From contig JAUNIS010000001.1 in NCBI GenBank assembly GCA_030523325.1, positions 1 to 64,000 on the forward strand: DNA of 64,000 nt, in the 5' to 3' direction. Below the pieces are notes generated by a model that saw only the letters and a list, made by a program, of their open reading frames with translations, searched no databases and was not told the DNA's origin. Positions 19,159 through 27,632 of this stretch are shown one piece after another (positions within the stretch are counted from its first letter, which is position 1; each line of letters starts with the position of its first letter). The stretch is from Phascolarctobacterium sp. GTDB lineage: Bacteria > Bacillota > Negativicutes > Acidaminococcales > Acidaminococcaceae. The position numbers and the translations under genes were made by a program.

Positions 19159-20280
19159 TTAGACGAGTTTGGAGCCACATTCGATGCAGAACTTGGGTGC
19201 ATTGCTCGGGTCTTTGGGAACCCAGCCACAAGCAGGACATTGAACGATATGGGCAAGCTTGGGTGCGGCTTGTTCAGGCACCGGCTCGGACTTCGGCTCA
19301 GGTTGTACAGAAGTAACTGGTTCGGGTATCGGCTCGGGTTTTTGTTCTGGCTTTGCCTCAGAAACGACTGATTCGACAGGTTTAGTCTCAGCCTTAACTT
19401 CAGGTTTTGCAAATTCTACAGGTTTTACTTCTACTTGAGCTTCTGCAGGTTGCTTCATGCCACAGGTTACGCAGAATTTTGTTGTATTTATTTCGCCACA
19501 CGCAGGACAAGTCCAACCCCCTTCGATTGGTTGAGCAGAAACTTCTTGCACGGGTTCAGCCTTAACTTCAGGTTGTACAGAAGCAACTGGTTCGGGTATC
19601 GGCTCGGGTTTTTGTTCTGGCTTTGCCTCAGAAACGACTGATTCTACATGTTTTTGCTCAGGCTTAACTTCAGACATTGCAGTTGCAACGGATTGAGGTT
19701 CAGGTTTTACCTCGGGGATTGCAGGTGCAACGGGCTCGTGCTTTACATCGCGAGGAGCATCTTTCGGTTGCCCACATTCATTGCAAAACTTGCCGGTATT
19801 TTTTGTTCCGCAAGCGCAAACCCATTCTTCTGGTTTTGGCTTGCCGCATTCGTTACAGAATTTACCAATATTTTTAACACCGCAAGAGCAGGTCCATTCT
19901 TCGGGCTTTGCTTTGCCGCATTCATTACAGAATTTGCCAGTGTTTTTTACACCACATGAACAAGTCCAGGTGTTTTGTGCCTCAGGAGTATTGTAATAGT
20001 TTTGTCCTGCTACATAAACGCCTTGGGGCTGACTTTGAGCATCAACATAACCAACACCTGCCACATAAACCTTGCCAGGACCAGGAACACCGCCAACATA
20101 ACCGATACCATCTTTAGTATAAGACATAGATAACTCCTCCTTGTGATATTGTTTATAAGCCTCGCTGTCAAAAAATATTAAATTACGATAGAAAAAGGAC
20201 CAAGGCAACCAAGTTAAACCGAAAAAATTATTTTGCGAATTATCCAAGTTGAGAAAATTTTCATTTTCAGCTTTTTCCAT
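19159..20280 (-). CDS. Zinc-ribbon repeat protein with Pro/Glu/Lys-rich linker
   Basis: Up to 373 residues. Three tandem zinc ribbons of the form W-x-C-x-CG...GKFCNECG are followed by a long low-complexity region built from PEVKPEP/EAKPEQK units, then a fourth ribbon (WTCPACG...FCVTCG) and a C-terminal fifth (CPACG...FCIECG). There is no signal peptide or membrane helix in the ribbon part. Two starts have good ribosome binding sites: ATG at 20280 (AAAGGAG) and ATG at 20127 (AAGGAGGAG). The 51 extra residues are rich in Trp/Phe and unlike the rest, so 20127 may be the main start. Its function is unknown; similar ribbon arrays are often protein- or nucleic-acid-binding scaffolds. Confidence 0.75.
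   Translation of the reverse strand: MEKAENENFLNLDNSQNNFFGLTWLPWSFFYRNLIFFDSEAYKQYHKEELSMSYTKDGIGYVGGVPGPGKVYVAGVGYVDAQSQPQGVYVAGQNYYNTPEAQNTWTCSCGVKNTGKFCNECGKAKPEEWTCSCGVKNIGKFCNECGKPKPEEWVCACGTKNTGKFCNECGQPKDAPRDVKHEPVAPAIPEVKPEPQSVATAMSEVKPEQKHVESVVSEAKPEQKPEPIPEPVASVQPEVKAEPVQEVSAQPIEGGWTCPACGEINTTKFCVTCGMKQPAEAQVEVKPVEFAKPEVKAETKPVESVVSEAKPEQKPEPIPEPVTSVQPEPKSEPVPEQAAPKLAHIVQCPACGWVPKDPSNAPKFCIECGSKLV
19298..19374. repeat. 77-bp direct repeat inside the zinc-ribbon gene, copy 1
   Basis: Bases 19298-19374 match 19568-19644 at 76 of 77 positions, encoding the repeated SEAKPEQKPEPIPEPV segment. The near identity at synonymous sites points to recent duplication or gene conversion. Confidence 0.9.
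19568..19644. repeat. 77-bp direct repeat inside the zinc-ribbon gene, copy 2
   Basis: The partner of 19298-19374, one mismatch in 77 bp, same orientation, 270 bp apart (a multiple of three, so the reading frame is kept). Confidence 0.9.
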
Positions 20281-20391
20281 GTATAGCTCCTTTACTAACG
20301 AATGAACATATGTAAAGCATCAAGACAATCGTCATTATACTTATTGTATCATAATTAAGGAAGAATTGGTGTTGAAAATTTGTCAGTGCAT

Positions 20392-20433
20392 AAAAAATAC
20401 CATGCGCATCACAAAGGAACACGCATGGTATTA
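20392..20433 (-). terminator. Terminator of the feo operon
   Basis: Arms 20397-20406 and 20422-20432 (aataccatgcg / cgcatggtatt) form a stable stem, followed on the minus strand by six T. It lies 9 bp after the stop codon of the small Feo gene. Confidence 0.85.
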
Positions 20434-20441
20434 ATTATTAT

Positions 20442-20594
20442 TTATTTTTTATCTTTCTCGGTCTCGCAATTGCACCCACAATGATCACAAGTCCCACAAC
20501 CCATGCAACCACCATGCTTGACGGTTTTCAACACCGAACGAAGCGCAAAATAAAGCGCGAGCAAGATAATAAAACCAATAACCCAATTAATCAT
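20442..20594 (-). CDS. FeoB-associated Cys-rich membrane protein
   Basis: A 50-residue protein. One N-terminal transmembrane helix (about 3-19, WVIGFIILLALYFALRS) is followed by a basic segment and a short cytoplasmic tail with six Cys and two His (GGCMGCGTCDHCGCNC). This is the pattern of the small Cys-rich proteins that follow feoB in many Firmicutes and Negativicutes and are thought to help ferrous iron uptake or handling. It starts 12 bp after feoB and ends just before the operon terminator. Its reading frame was found by direct translation. Confidence 0.9.
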   Translation of the reverse strand: MINWVIGFIILLALYFALRSVLKTVKHGGCMGCGTCDHCGCNCETEKDKK

Positions 20595-20605
20595 GGAAGC
20601 CTCCA

Positions 20606-22774
20606 TTAATTTTTAACAACAGCTGTGCTCTTTGCCTTTAACTCCATGGGTTCGGACGCAGGACGCAGTACCAGATAGATTGCAAATACTACGATAACAG
20701 CAGCCACACCAGTCATGGCATTGAAAGCTTCGCCTTCAACAAAGACACGACCAAATTGATAGATTACGGTGCAAAGGAGATAAGCATAGATATTTTGGAA
20801 AGCAATGGCACGGAAGGTCCATTTTTTGGAGTTCATTTCGCGATTAATTGCTGCAATAGCTGCAAAGCAAGGGGAATCCATCAGGTTAAATACCAAGAAG
20901 GAAAAAGCTGCACTAACACTCGGGAAAAGCGCACGAGTCGCGTCGAACAATTCTTTAGCTTCTTCAACCTCTTCAGGTTCTTCTAAGCCAGATACAATAG
21001 CGATAGTAGATACAATACCTTCCTTGGCAACAAAGCCAGTGATGGATGCGGCAACAGCTTGCCAAGTATCAAAACCGAGGGGAGCAAAAATAGGAGCAAT
21101 AGCACCACCGATAACACCGATAAAGCTATTTGCATTGTCTTCAACCATAGCAAGAGCACCTTCTTCGAAACCAAAAGAAGAAAGGAACCACATAGCTGCG
21201 CAGCATACGAAGATAATGGTGCCGGCTTTTTTCAGGAAGTCGCTAACACGTTCCCAAGTATGCATGAACAAGTTTTTCAAGGTCGGCATATGATACGGAG
21301 GCAATTCCATTACGAAAGGAGCTGGATCGCCAGCAAACATTGCACATTTTTTCAGAATGAGGCAAGCCAAAATTACGGAAGCGATACCGATGAAATACAT
21401 AGCGGTAGCCATCCAGCCTTCACCACCCATAATTACACCAGAGAAAAGTGCAATTACAGGAAGCTTTGCACCACAAGGAATAAAGGTGGTAGTCATGATA
21501 GTCATACGGCGATCACGTTCATTTTCAATGGTACGAGTAGCCATAATACCAGGAACACCGCAACCGGAAGAAACGATTAAAGGAATAAAGCTCTTACCGG
21601 ACAAACCAAAGAATCTGAAGATTTTATCCATGATGAAAGCAATACGGGACATGTAGCCGCAGTCTTCTAAGAAGCTAAGCATGAAAAAGAGCACTGCCAT
21701 TTGCGGAGCAAATCCAAGAGGTGCACCTACGCCTGCGATGATACCATCTACTACAAGACTCGTAAGCCATTCCTCGCAGCCGGCTCCTTCCATCCACTCT
21801 TGAACGCCCGGTTGAATAATCTCGCCGAAGAGCACGTCGTTTACCCAGTCAGTCATATCAGCGCCAATGGAATCCATAGCAATATAATAAACAAGGAACA
21901 TAACGCCGAGGAAAATCGGCAGAGCGAAAATGCGAGAGGTAACAAGCTTATCGATTTTGTCAGAAATTGTGTTCACGCTATCATTTTTCACAACAGCGTC
22001 TTTAATAATTGCTTCGATAAAATTATAACGTTCGTTAGAGATAATGCTTTCTGCATCGTCGCCCAATTTATCTTCGCAAGCATTTACGATTGCGTTTAAC
22101 TTTTTGTTTTCTTCAGAAGAAAGAGCCAAGCCTTCTAAAACTTTTTTATCTCTTTCAAAAAGTTTTACCAAGTACCAACGTTTAGTTTGTTTAGGAAGCT
22201 TTGCACCAAGAAGCTCGTCAATTCCTTGAATAGCTTTTTCTACGGGAGCAGCAAATTTAATAACCGCTTGTTTAGAAACATCGCCACCAACTGCCTTAAC
22301 AGCTGCTTGAGCTGCTTCTTTAACACCCTTGCCGTCAATACCGCAAGTCTCTATGATCTCACAGCCTAAAAGCTGGGACAATCTTTTTACGTCAATCTTA
22401 TCTCCGCGACTCTTAACGATATCCATCATGTTCAGAGCAATGGCAACAGGCTTACCCATTTCCATGACTTGAGTAGTCAAGTAAAGATTACGTTCGATGT
22501 TGGATGCATCAACTAAATTTAAAATGCTATCAACATCTTCACCCAAAGCATAGTTACGAGAAATAATTTCTTCTGGGCTATAAGGAGACAAGGAATAGAT
22601 ACCAGGCAAGTCGGCAATCTTAACATTGTCAGAGCCTTTTAAATGACCTTCCTTTTTTTCGACAGTTACACCAGGCCAGTTACCAACATATTGATTGGCA
22701 CCAGTTAAATCGTTGAACAGTGTGGTTTTGCCACAGTTTTGGTTGCCGACAAGGGCAATAATTGTTTCTTTCAT
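20606..22774 (-). CDS. feoB: Ferrous iron transporter FeoB
   Basis: A 722-residue inner membrane Fe2+ transporter. The N-terminal G domain shows G1 GNQNCGKTTLF, G3 DLPGIYS and G4 NMMD. A GDI-like helical spacer follows, then two Gate/nucleoside-recognition membrane halves, including SGCGVPGIMATR and ACIP-like FIPCGAKLPVIAL. The ATG at 22774 has an AGAAGG site seven bases upstream; a GTG two codons earlier overlaps that site. It lies between feoA and the Cys-rich partner. Confidence 0.96.
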   Translation of the reverse strand: MKETIIALVGNQNCGKTTLFNDLTGANQYVGNWPGVTVEKKEGHLKGSDNVKIADLPGIYSLSPYSPEEIISRNYALGEDVDSILNLVDASNIERNLYLTTQVMEMGKPVAIALNMMDIVKSRGDKIDVKRLSQLLGCEIIETCGIDGKGVKEAAQAAVKAVGGDVSKQAVIKFAAPVEKAIQGIDELLGAKLPKQTKRWYLVKLFERDKKVLEGLALSSEENKKLNAIVNACEDKLGDDAESIISNERYNFIEAIIKDAVVKNDSVNTISDKIDKLVTSRIFALPIFLGVMFLVYYIAMDSIGADMTDWVNDVLFGEIIQPGVQEWMEGAGCEEWLTSLVVDGIIAGVGAPLGFAPQMAVLFFMLSFLEDCGYMSRIAFIMDKIFRFFGLSGKSFIPLIVSSGCGVPGIMATRTIENERDRRMTIMTTTFIPCGAKLPVIALFSGVIMGGEGWMATAMYFIGIASVILACLILKKCAMFAGDPAPFVMELPPYHMPTLKNLFMHTWERVSDFLKKAGTIIFVCCAAMWFLSSFGFEEGALAMVEDNANSFIGVIGGAIAPIFAPLGFDTWQAVAASITGFVAKEGIVSTIAIVSGLEEPEEVEEAKELFDATRALFPSVSAAFSFLVFNLMDSPCFAAIAAINREMNSKKWTFRAIAFQNIYAYLLCTVIYQFGRVFVEGEAFNAMTGVAAVIVVFAIYLVLRPASEPMELKAKSTAVVKN

Positions 22775-22785
22775 CTTCACACCTT

Positions 22786-23007
22786 CTATTCGACAACAAT
22801 ACGTTCAGCTTCAGCTTGACGCAGGCTCAATTCATAGCCACGCACATGAATTTGCATAGGATCACCCAAGGGTGCAAGCTTGCGAACGAGAATGCTAACG
22901 CCTTTTGTAATACCCATGTCCAAGAGGCGTCTTCTTAAAGCGCCTTCGCCTAAAATTTTTACTACGACCCCAGTCTCACCGACTGGAATATCTTTTAAAG
23001 ATTTCAT
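22786..23007 (-). CDS. feoA: FeoA SH3-like partner of FeoB
   Basis: A 73-residue SH3-fold protein typical of FeoA (VGETGVVVKILGEGALRRRLLDMGITKGVSI...). It is cytoplasmic and probably modulates FeoB. The ATGGAGG region gives a good ribosome binding site. It is the first gene of the three-gene feo operon, 5-12 bp from feoB, with a promoter at 23119-23147. Confidence 0.95.
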   Translation of the reverse strand: MKSLKDIPVGETGVVVKILGEGALRRRLLDMGITKGVSILVRKLAPLGDPMQIHVRGYELSLRQAEAERIVVE

Positions 23008-23118
23008 TGCTTGCCTCCATTACTCTCGGCCTTGCCCTAAGGCAAAAAAATATTTAAAAATAGAAGCCTATTTACATAACGAAATAGTCGCGGTTGCTAC
23101 TTGCTAACCATAATCGAT

Positions 23119-23147
23119 AGTTTACCATCACATTTTTCGTTTGTCAA
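23119..23147 (-). promoter_or_regulatory. Promoter of the feo operon
   Basis: TTGACA (23142-23147), a 17-bp spacer and TAAACT (23119-23124). I could not identify a convincing Fur box. Confidence 0.7.
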
Positions 23148-23183
23148 TGCTAACTGTGGAGAATTTTCCAGAAAATTAAAAGA

Positions 23184-23220
23184 CACCACTTCGTATGAAG
23201 TGATGCCTTAAAAATTTTTT
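23184..23220 (+). terminator. Hairpin with T-rich tail between divergent units
   Basis: A stem with one internal mismatch (cacttc / gaagtg core) and a gtat loop is followed on the plus strand by a T-rich run. No gene ends here, so it may be a relic or a transcription insulator. Confidence 0.35.
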
Positions 23221-23337
23221 TATTGTTTTTAGGATTATAACAAGTTTACCTTAATTTAAAATCCCTATTGAGAAATTTTTATAATCACTCGCCAAGCTGT
23301 TTCACTCGTTAGTTAAACTAAAAATTTACTTATTAGA

Positions 23338-23485
23338 TTTGCAAATTTGCTTGTCAAACTTTGGCAAGCAGTTGCTAAAATTTTCATTTCTTATGTCAAA
23401 CTTGCCAAAATTTGCAAAGTTTTGAGCAAATTTTACGTTTTAGTTTGCAAACTTTACAATTTCGCTTTCAAACTTTGCATTTTAG
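23338..23485. repeat. Loosely phased CAAACTTTGC-like repeats upstream of the AlbA_2 gene
   Basis: CAAACT or CAAATT-like words recur at about 23355, 23397, 23448 and 23469, with weaker copies in between, mostly near multiples of 21 bp. They lie directly upstream of the promoter at 23486-23514 and could be a regulator-binding array or a curved AT-rich region. Confidence 0.45.
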
Positions 23486-23514
23486 TTGACAAATTTTTGG
23501 CAAGTTGCTATGAT
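23486..23514 (+). promoter_or_regulatory. Promoter of the AlbA_2 gene
   Basis: TTGACA (23486-23491), a 17-bp spacer and TATGAT (23509-23514). The predicted transcript begins near 23521, which excludes in-frame starts upstream of 23546. Confidence 0.75.
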
Positions 23515-23545
23515 TTTAACAAGTGGAATCATCGAGGTGATTAAA

Positions 23546-24985
23546 TTGGATTCAAATGCATTATTATCATTAATAACTGAGCTGCAGGAACAAAAAAGTG
23601 AACGACAAAACGTAGAACTTAAATCCTGCGCTTTGGGATTTCCCAAAAAAATATATGACGCCCTCTCGTCTTTTTCTAATCAAGACAACGGAGGAATAAT
23701 AATCTTCGGCATTCAAGAAAAACCTGATTTTGAAATAGTCGGCGTCTATGATGCGGATGACGTACAGAAAAAAATCATGGAAAACTGTAATCAGATGGAA
23801 CCTAAAGTTCGTCCGTTAATAAATATTTGCACAATTAACGAAAAAATTATTGTAGCCGCCGAAATACCTGGCGTAGAAATTAATAAGAGACCAGTTTTTT
23901 ATGCTGGAGTCGGACGCATTAAAGGATCCTATATTCGTGTCGGCGATGCTGATGAACCTATGAGCGAATATGAAATTTACAGTTACGAAGCTTTTCGCAA
24001 AAGAATTAGAGAAGACCAACGCCTTGTGGACAGAGTCCAAATCGAATTATTCGACCAACAATTGTTAGAAAAATATTTGCAAGCCGTTAAGCACGAGCGT
24101 AAAAATTTATCAAAAAATCTTAGCGACGAACAAATTCTAGAATTAATGGGCGTAACCTTCTCAAACAAACCGACTTTAGCCGGAGTTCTTGTTTTCTCGA
24201 GATACCCACAAACATTTTTCTCACAGCTCTGCATAACTTGCGTTTCTGTTCCAGGAACTGAAATCGGTTCCATCGGTGACGAAGGAGAAAGATTTATTGA
24301 TAACAAACGATACACAGGTCCTATTACAGATATGCTCGAAGGTGCTGTGGAATTTATCCGTAGGAACAGCAGAACTAAAACAGTAATAGATGAAAACGGT
24401 CACAGGAAGGATAAACCTGAATATCCCATGCTAGCTGTCCGCGAAGCTGTTTTAAACGCACTAGTGCACCGTGATTACAGCATGTATACTGAAAATATTC
24501 CCATTAGCATCGAAATGTATCGCGATAGATTAGAAATTAAAAATAGCGGTGGGCTTTACGGAAACACACCCGTACAGGCCTTAGGCAGTGTGCGACCCGA
24601 AACAAGAAACGCCATCCTAGCAAACATCCTCGAACTCTTAAAAATAACAGAGAATAGATACTCCGGTATTCCTACCATTCAAAACGAATTGCGCAAAGCA
24701 GGACTTCCACCTGCTGAATTTAGCGTGAGACGTGGAGAATTCACCGTAGTATTTAGAAATAATATTTTTCCTCAAGAGCTTGCCGTTGACAAAAACAGTT
24801 TAGAGCATCTTATACTTACTTTTTGTAAAGAACCTAAGAGCCGCCAAGAAATTGTCGCCCTAGTCGGTAAATCTCGTTATTACGTTATGAAGGAATTAGT
24901 TCAACCGTTAATCCAAAAAGGTTTGCTAGCAATGACCATGCCGGAAAAACCTCAAAGTTCCAAACAAAAATTCTATAGCGTATAA
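23546..24985 (+). CDS. AlbA_2/Schlafen-domain ATP-binding protein (putative regulator)
   Basis: About 479 residues. The N-terminal AlbA_2 domain has ERQNVELKSC and a later GGIIIFGIQEKPDFEIVGV, the acidic-Lys and glycine pattern of Schlafen-type nucleic-acid-binding or nuclease-like domains. The middle has a GHKL-type ATP-binding domain (REAVLNALVHRDYS, IPISIEMYRDRLEIKNSGGL), followed by a winged-helix-like C-terminus (SRQEIVALVGKSRYYVMKELV). This is the usual build of proteins called transcriptional regulators or divergent AAA-4 proteins. The start is a TTG with GAGGTG six bases upstream, just inside the promoter. It stands alone, opposite in direction to most neighbours. Confidence 0.8.
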   Translation: MDSNALLSLITELQEQKSERQNVELKSCALGFPKKIYDALSSFSNQDNGGIIIFGIQEKPDFEIVGVYDADDVQKKIMENCNQMEPKVRPLINICTINEKIIVAAEIPGVEINKRPVFYAGVGRIKGSYIRVGDADEPMSEYEIYSYEAFRKRIREDQRLVDRVQIELFDQQLLEKYLQAVKHERKNLSKNLSDEQILELMGVTFSNKPTLAGVLVFSRYPQTFFSQLCITCVSVPGTEIGSIGDEGERFIDNKRYTGPITDMLEGAVEFIRRNSRTKTVIDENGHRKDKPEYPMLAVREAVLNALVHRDYSMYTENIPISIEMYRDRLEIKNSGGLYGNTPVQALGSVRPETRNAILANILELLKITENRYSGIPTIQNELRKAGLPPAEFSVRRGEFTVVFRNNIFPQELAVDKNSLEHLILTFCKEPKSRQEIVALVGKSRYYVMKELVQPLIQKGLLAMTMPEKPQSSKQKFYSV

Positions 24986-24990
24986 AAAAT

Positions 24991-25030
24991 CAAAAAAGCT
25001 CCTGCGTGTTATCATGCAGGAGCTTTGTTA
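24991..25030 (+). terminator. Terminator of the AlbA_2 gene
   Basis: Stem arms aaagctcctgc and gcaggagcttt (about 24996-25006 and 25016-25026) lie just past the stop codon. T-rich sequence follows on the plus strand and an A run precedes the stem, so it may act in both directions. Confidence 0.7.
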
Positions 25031-25043
25031 ATTTAAGGATTAT

Positions 25044-25286
25044 AAAGCGTACGTCGACTGAGCCCGACAAAGCAGTTCAAGTGCTAAATAAATTTTATCC
25101 AAAACTCATAGAGTGCGTGAGATGCGAGGAAGCCCGAGACGGCGTACTAAATAAAGCGTACGTCTAGGAGGGCTGCGAAAAAATATCGCGTACTTTTTCC
25201 CCAAAACGCAGAGAGTGCGTAAGATGCGAGGAGGACGAGGGAGTCGTACTAAAAGAAGCGTACGTCGACCGAGTCCGACGAAGCAG
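25044..25286. repeat. Imperfect tandem repeat, unit about 103-108 bp, about 2.3 copies
   Basis: Two alternating modules. Module A begins AAGCGTACGTC (25044, 25152, 25255) and in copies 1 and 3 continues to a CCGAC-aAAGCAG end. Module B begins CCAAAAC and contains GAGTGCGT-AGATGCGAGGA (25099, 25201). CGTAC...GTACG inverted pairs can form small stems at each B-A junction. GC content is higher than in other intergenic DNA here. It lies between the AlbA_2 terminator and the purF-like stop and encodes no supported gene. Confidence 0.75.
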
Positions 25287-25325
25287 ATTGCGTGCTATCT
25301 GCGTATTCTTCGATTAAACGTCGAA

Positions 25326-26741
25326 CTATTCTTTACCGTTCCAACAATAAGTACACAGCCTATCCTTGTCGATGCCAACGGACTCGAGCAAATCGTCGAG
25401 ACGATGGTAACGGAGAGAAGTGAAATTCATTTTCTTACGAATGCCCTCGACCATTGCCGCATATTTTTCGGTGTCCGGGTCAGCATATTCTGCAAGAAGC
25501 TCGGGGTCTGTGACGGGAGCCCCTTCAAGTTCAGCAATAACTTGACGAGCGATGAGTTCCATCTCGGAATTGCTACGAGAGAAGTTCAAATATTTGCAGC
25601 CATACATGATGGGCGGGCAAGCAGGACGAATGTGCAGTTCTTTAACGCCAGCTTCATATAAATATTCGCCGGTCTCACGCAGTTGTGTTCCACGTACGAT
25701 GGAGTCGTCAATGAGAATCATCTTCTTGTCCTTGATTAAATCGGGAACAGGAATTAATTTCATGTGGGCAACTTGATTTCTCATGCTTTGAATAGTCGGC
25801 ATAAAGGAACGAGACCAAGTCGGGGTATATTTAATGAAAGGTCTGGAGAAAGGAATGCCACTTGCATTAGCATAACCAACTGCATGAGCCGTGCCAGAGT
25901 CAGGAACACCTGCAACAATGTCAGCCTCAACGCCTGCGTCACGACCAGCCAAAAGCTTGCCGCAATTATAACGCATTTGCTCTACGCTTACGCCCTCGTA
26001 GGATGCAGAAGGATAACCATAATATACCCAGAGGAAGGTGCAGATACGCGTAGGACAATTGGAACCAGCGCATAAAGTTTTCACGCCGTTCTCATCAAAG
26101 ACAACAATTTCGCCAGGCTTAAGTTCACGCAAGGTTTCGTAGCCAAGATTAATGAAAGCAAAGCTTTCGAAGCTTGCGCAATAGCCTTCAGCTTTTTTGC
26201 CGATGACGATAGGAGTACGACCGTGATTATCGCGAGCTGCGTAAATTCCTTTCGGAGTCAGGATTAACATGGAAAGAGAGCCATCAACTTTATCAAGAGC
26301 ATATTTAATGCCATCGATTAAATTTTCCTTTGTGTTAATCATAGCAGCAACTAGCTCGGTAGAACTAATCTCGCCATTGCCCATCTCATTGAAGAACCCG
26401 CCCTTGGACATAAATTCTTCAACGATTTCTTTTGTATTGTTAATTTTACTTACGGTAGAAATTGCGAAGGTTCCATGTTGAGAACGAACTACGATAGGTT
26501 GACCTTCATAGTCGGATATACAACCGATACCCATGTTGCCGGTAAAATTGTTAATTTCTTTGCCAAATTTTGCACGGAAGGGAGTTGTCAAAACATCATG
26601 GATGGCTCTTTCAAAACCATCTTTTTTATCGTAGGTAGCCATGCCAGCACGTCTTGTTCCCAAATGGGAATGATAGTCAGTACCAAAAAATAAATCGCCG
26701 ATACATTGTTCTTTTAAAGCTACACCAAAAAATCCACTCAT
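25326..26741 (-). CDS. PurF homologue with Ser in place of the N-terminal glutaminase Cys
   Basis: A 471-residue class II amidotransferase/PRTase protein. The PRPP-binding loop is intact (MILIDDSIVRGTQ), and Cys residues that could hold a Bacillus-type Fe-S cluster remain (RICTF, PACPPIMYGC and the C-terminal LCTYC). The protein begins MSGFFGVA where active PurF has Met-Cys-Gly: the N-terminal nucleophile is Ser2. The ATG has an AGGAG site and no other start offers a Cys. HSHLGTRRAG and the lid region are otherwise PurF-like. It may use free ammonia, have another partner, or be regulatory. It follows purO and the IMP dehydrogenase gene at the end of the purine cluster. Confidence 0.85.
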   Translation of the reverse strand: MSGFFGVALKEQCIGDLFFGTDYHSHLGTRRAGMATYDKKDGFERAIHDVLTTPFRAKFGKEINNFTGNMGIGCISDYEGQPIVVRSQHGTFAISTVSKINNTKEIVEEFMSKGGFFNEMGNGEISSTELVAAMINTKENLIDGIKYALDKVDGSLSMLILTPKGIYAARDNHGRTPIVIGKKAEGYCASFESFAFINLGYETLRELKPGEIVVFDENGVKTLCAGSNCPTRICTFLWVYYGYPSASYEGVSVEQMRYNCGKLLAGRDAGVEADIVAGVPDSGTAHAVGYANASGIPFSRPFIKYTPTWSRSFMPTIQSMRNQVAHMKLIPVPDLIKDKKMILIDDSIVRGTQLRETGEYLYEAGVKELHIRPACPPIMYGCKYLNFSRSNSEMELIARQVIAELEGAPVTDPELLAEYADPDTEKYAAMVEGIRKKMNFTSLRYHRLDDLLESVGIDKDRLCTYCWNGKE

Positions 26742-26811
26742 AATATTTCTCTCCTAATCTCTCTGCTTAAAAAATAAAACCCTCGAAAATAAATCAAATC
26801 TTCTTTACGAA

Positions 26812-27525
26812 TTAAGCATGCTTGTTGACAATGCGGGTTTCGTAGGAACCATCTTCGATGTTGATATAACGAACGAATAAGGAAACCTTATTTGCTTCGT
26901 TAAGATTTTCCCAAAGAAGTTTAGTATAAGCGTCGATATCGTCAAGGATATCAACTAATTCCGGCTCACCTTCAAAGCTAGGCAGCGGATTAGCATCGTT
27001 CATATAGGTATGAATGAAACGAGCTTCGCCGGCAATAGGAGTAGCATAAGCAAAGGTATAACGGTTACAAGCTTCCGGATTACCATTATTGCTCTTTAAA
27101 ATGCTCATAGCATAGCTGTATTTACCGCTTTCGAGATGCATGATGCCAGAAATACGCGGGGTGTAGTTAGGACCATCGGGTTCGAACTCGCGGCAACGCA
27201 AGGATTGCTCAAAGGTCATTTGCTTATCCATTTGATCGAAAATAGTATCGGTTTGGTCACCGTTAGTAACGATGGTTTTGTTGCCGAGTACACGCACGGG
27301 TGCATAAATGATAAGAGAAGGGTCTTCTAATTTAGAAGGATCATAAGCCTCGGTGCGAATACCTTCACCATCTTCAACGAAAACGCGGTTACGGCTGTTT
27401 TCACTGCGGCCCATAATGAAATAAGCAGTTGCAGCTTTCTTGCCGTCCGGAGTTTTGCCGATAATAATGCCACGTCCAGGATAAGAATTGTTTTTTAAGG
27501 TTTCAGCAATGGATTGCATTTTCAT
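26812..27525 (-). CDS. PurO-type IMP cyclohydrolase
   Basis: A 237-residue protein resembling the stand-alone IMP cyclohydrolase family first described in archaea and also found in anaerobic bacteria. It closes FAICAR to IMP, the last step of purine synthesis, which PurH performs in most bacteria. Family-like blocks are YPGRGIIIGKTPDGKKA, YFIMGRSENSRNR and GPNYTPRISGI. The ATG at 27525 has a GAGGAG site; a TTG seven codons upstream lies inside that site. No purH is in this window. It sits between the IMP dehydrogenase and PurF-like genes. Confidence 0.85.
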   Translation of the reverse strand: MKMQSIAETLKNNSYPGRGIIIGKTPDGKKAATAYFIMGRSENSRNRVFVEDGEGIRTEAYDPSKLEDPSLIIYAPVRVLGNKTIVTNGDQTDTIFDQMDKQMTFEQSLRCREFEPDGPNYTPRISGIMHLESGKYSYAMSILKSNNGNPEACNRYTFAYATPIAGEARFIHTYMNDANPLPSFEGEPELVDILDDIDAYTKLLWENLNEANKVSLFVRYINIEDGSYETRIVNKHA

Positions 27526-27632
27526 TTGTATCTTCTCCTCTAACAAGTTTTTATTTTATAGCACCAAATGCTCAAGGAAAACCTTGAGCATTTAGAAAAT
27601 TTTACGCTATTTTAAGCGCAATTACTCAAGAA

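Noticed and set aside
23347-23544. Plus-strand frame of about 65 codons with repeated KL/VL words
   Set aside because: It is the by-product of the AT-rich CAAACTTTGC repeats and contains the promoter of the next gene; no ribosome binding site.
19298-25286. CRISPR array
   Set aside because: The repeats present are an in-gene duplication and a tandem intergenic repeat; no short direct repeats with unique spacers and no cas genes were seen.
25215-25661. Plus-strand open frame overlapping the tandem repeat and the purF-like gene
   Set aside because: It reads antisense through purF, has no ribosome binding site and resembles no family; the purF frame explains the region.
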